Origin: Deltaproteobacteria bacterium
Lineage (GTDB): Bacteria; Desulfobacterota; JADFXK01
NCBI GenBank assembly: GCA_015233285.1
Contig: JADFYA010000263.1
Coordinates: 1-5,357 of the forward strand
DNA: 5,357 bases
Direction: 5' to 3'
The notes below the pieces were generated by a model. The model was not told the origin of the DNA. It saw only the letters and a program-made list of their open reading frames with translations, and searched no databases. Positions within the stretch are counted from its first letter, which is position 1. The number at the start of each line of letters is the position of its first letter. Both the position numbers and the translations under genes were made by a program. Positions 5,318 to 5,357 of this stretch are shown here, piece after piece.

Positions 5318-5357
5318 TCAGCATACGGCCGGGTAGCGCAACCCCTCGTACCATGAC
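5318..5357 (-). CDS. Possible 3' end of an upstream operon gene (fragment)
   Basis: On the minus strand one frame entering from the window edge reads SWYEGLRYPAVC and then two consecutive TGA stops (5320-5315). This would place a gene end 39 bases before the ldcA ATG, consistent with an operon. Twelve residues are too few to identify anything, and another frame is also open from the edge into the ldcA start region, so this is only a suggestion. Confidence 0.25.
   Translation of the reverse strand, partial: SWYEGLRYPAVC

Overview
The window looks like chromosomal DNA from a Gram-negative, diaminopimelate-type bacterium. A member of the Desulfobacterota (old Deltaproteobacteria) or a relative seems most likely. 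This is an inference from the Mpl ligase, a Cache-domain transducer, a well-formed sigma-54 promoter and an AAGCGCTTGAC-type promoter. The genes are moderately GC-rich, while the large intergenic region is visibly AT-rich. No mobile element, CRISPR array, tRNA or rRNA was seen.

Left part (1-1714): two signal-transduction genes are transcribed divergently. On the minus strand is the 5' end (200 codons, running off the window) of a membrane sensor with one N-terminal membrane helix and the start of a Cache_3-Cache_2-type ligand-binding domain, most likely a methyl-accepting chemotaxis protein. On the plus strand is a 146-residue stand-alone CheY-like receiver with all phosphorylation residues intact. 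Between their start codons lie 672 bp without a convincing gene. This gap holds a near-perfect sigma-54 (-24/-12) promoter reading towards the receiver, an 8+8 bp inverted repeat at enhancer distance upstream of it, a 12-bp palindrome over the -12 element, and a candidate sigma-70 promoter reading towards the sensor.

Right part (1796-5357): a tightly packed minus-strand operon for reuse of cell-wall peptides, in the order ldcA (LD-carboxypeptidase), a cytoplasmic beta-lactamase-family serine hydrolase, then mpl (murein peptide ligase). ldcA and the hydrolase overlap in an ATGA. mpl begins at a TTG whose Shine-Dalgarno sequence lies in the last codons of the hydrolase. LdcA would trim recovered tetrapeptide to tripeptide and Mpl would join the tripeptide to UDP-MurNAc. 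The hydrolase between them is uncharacterised, and its position suggests a role in releasing or trimming muropeptides. The last 40 bases may carry the 3' end of one more upstream gene.

The receiver gene and mpl converge on an 81-bp gap containing a GC-rich hairpin. The two halves have no evident functional link. Most of the window is conventional; the points most worth following are the sigma-54 control region and the role of the serine hydrolase.
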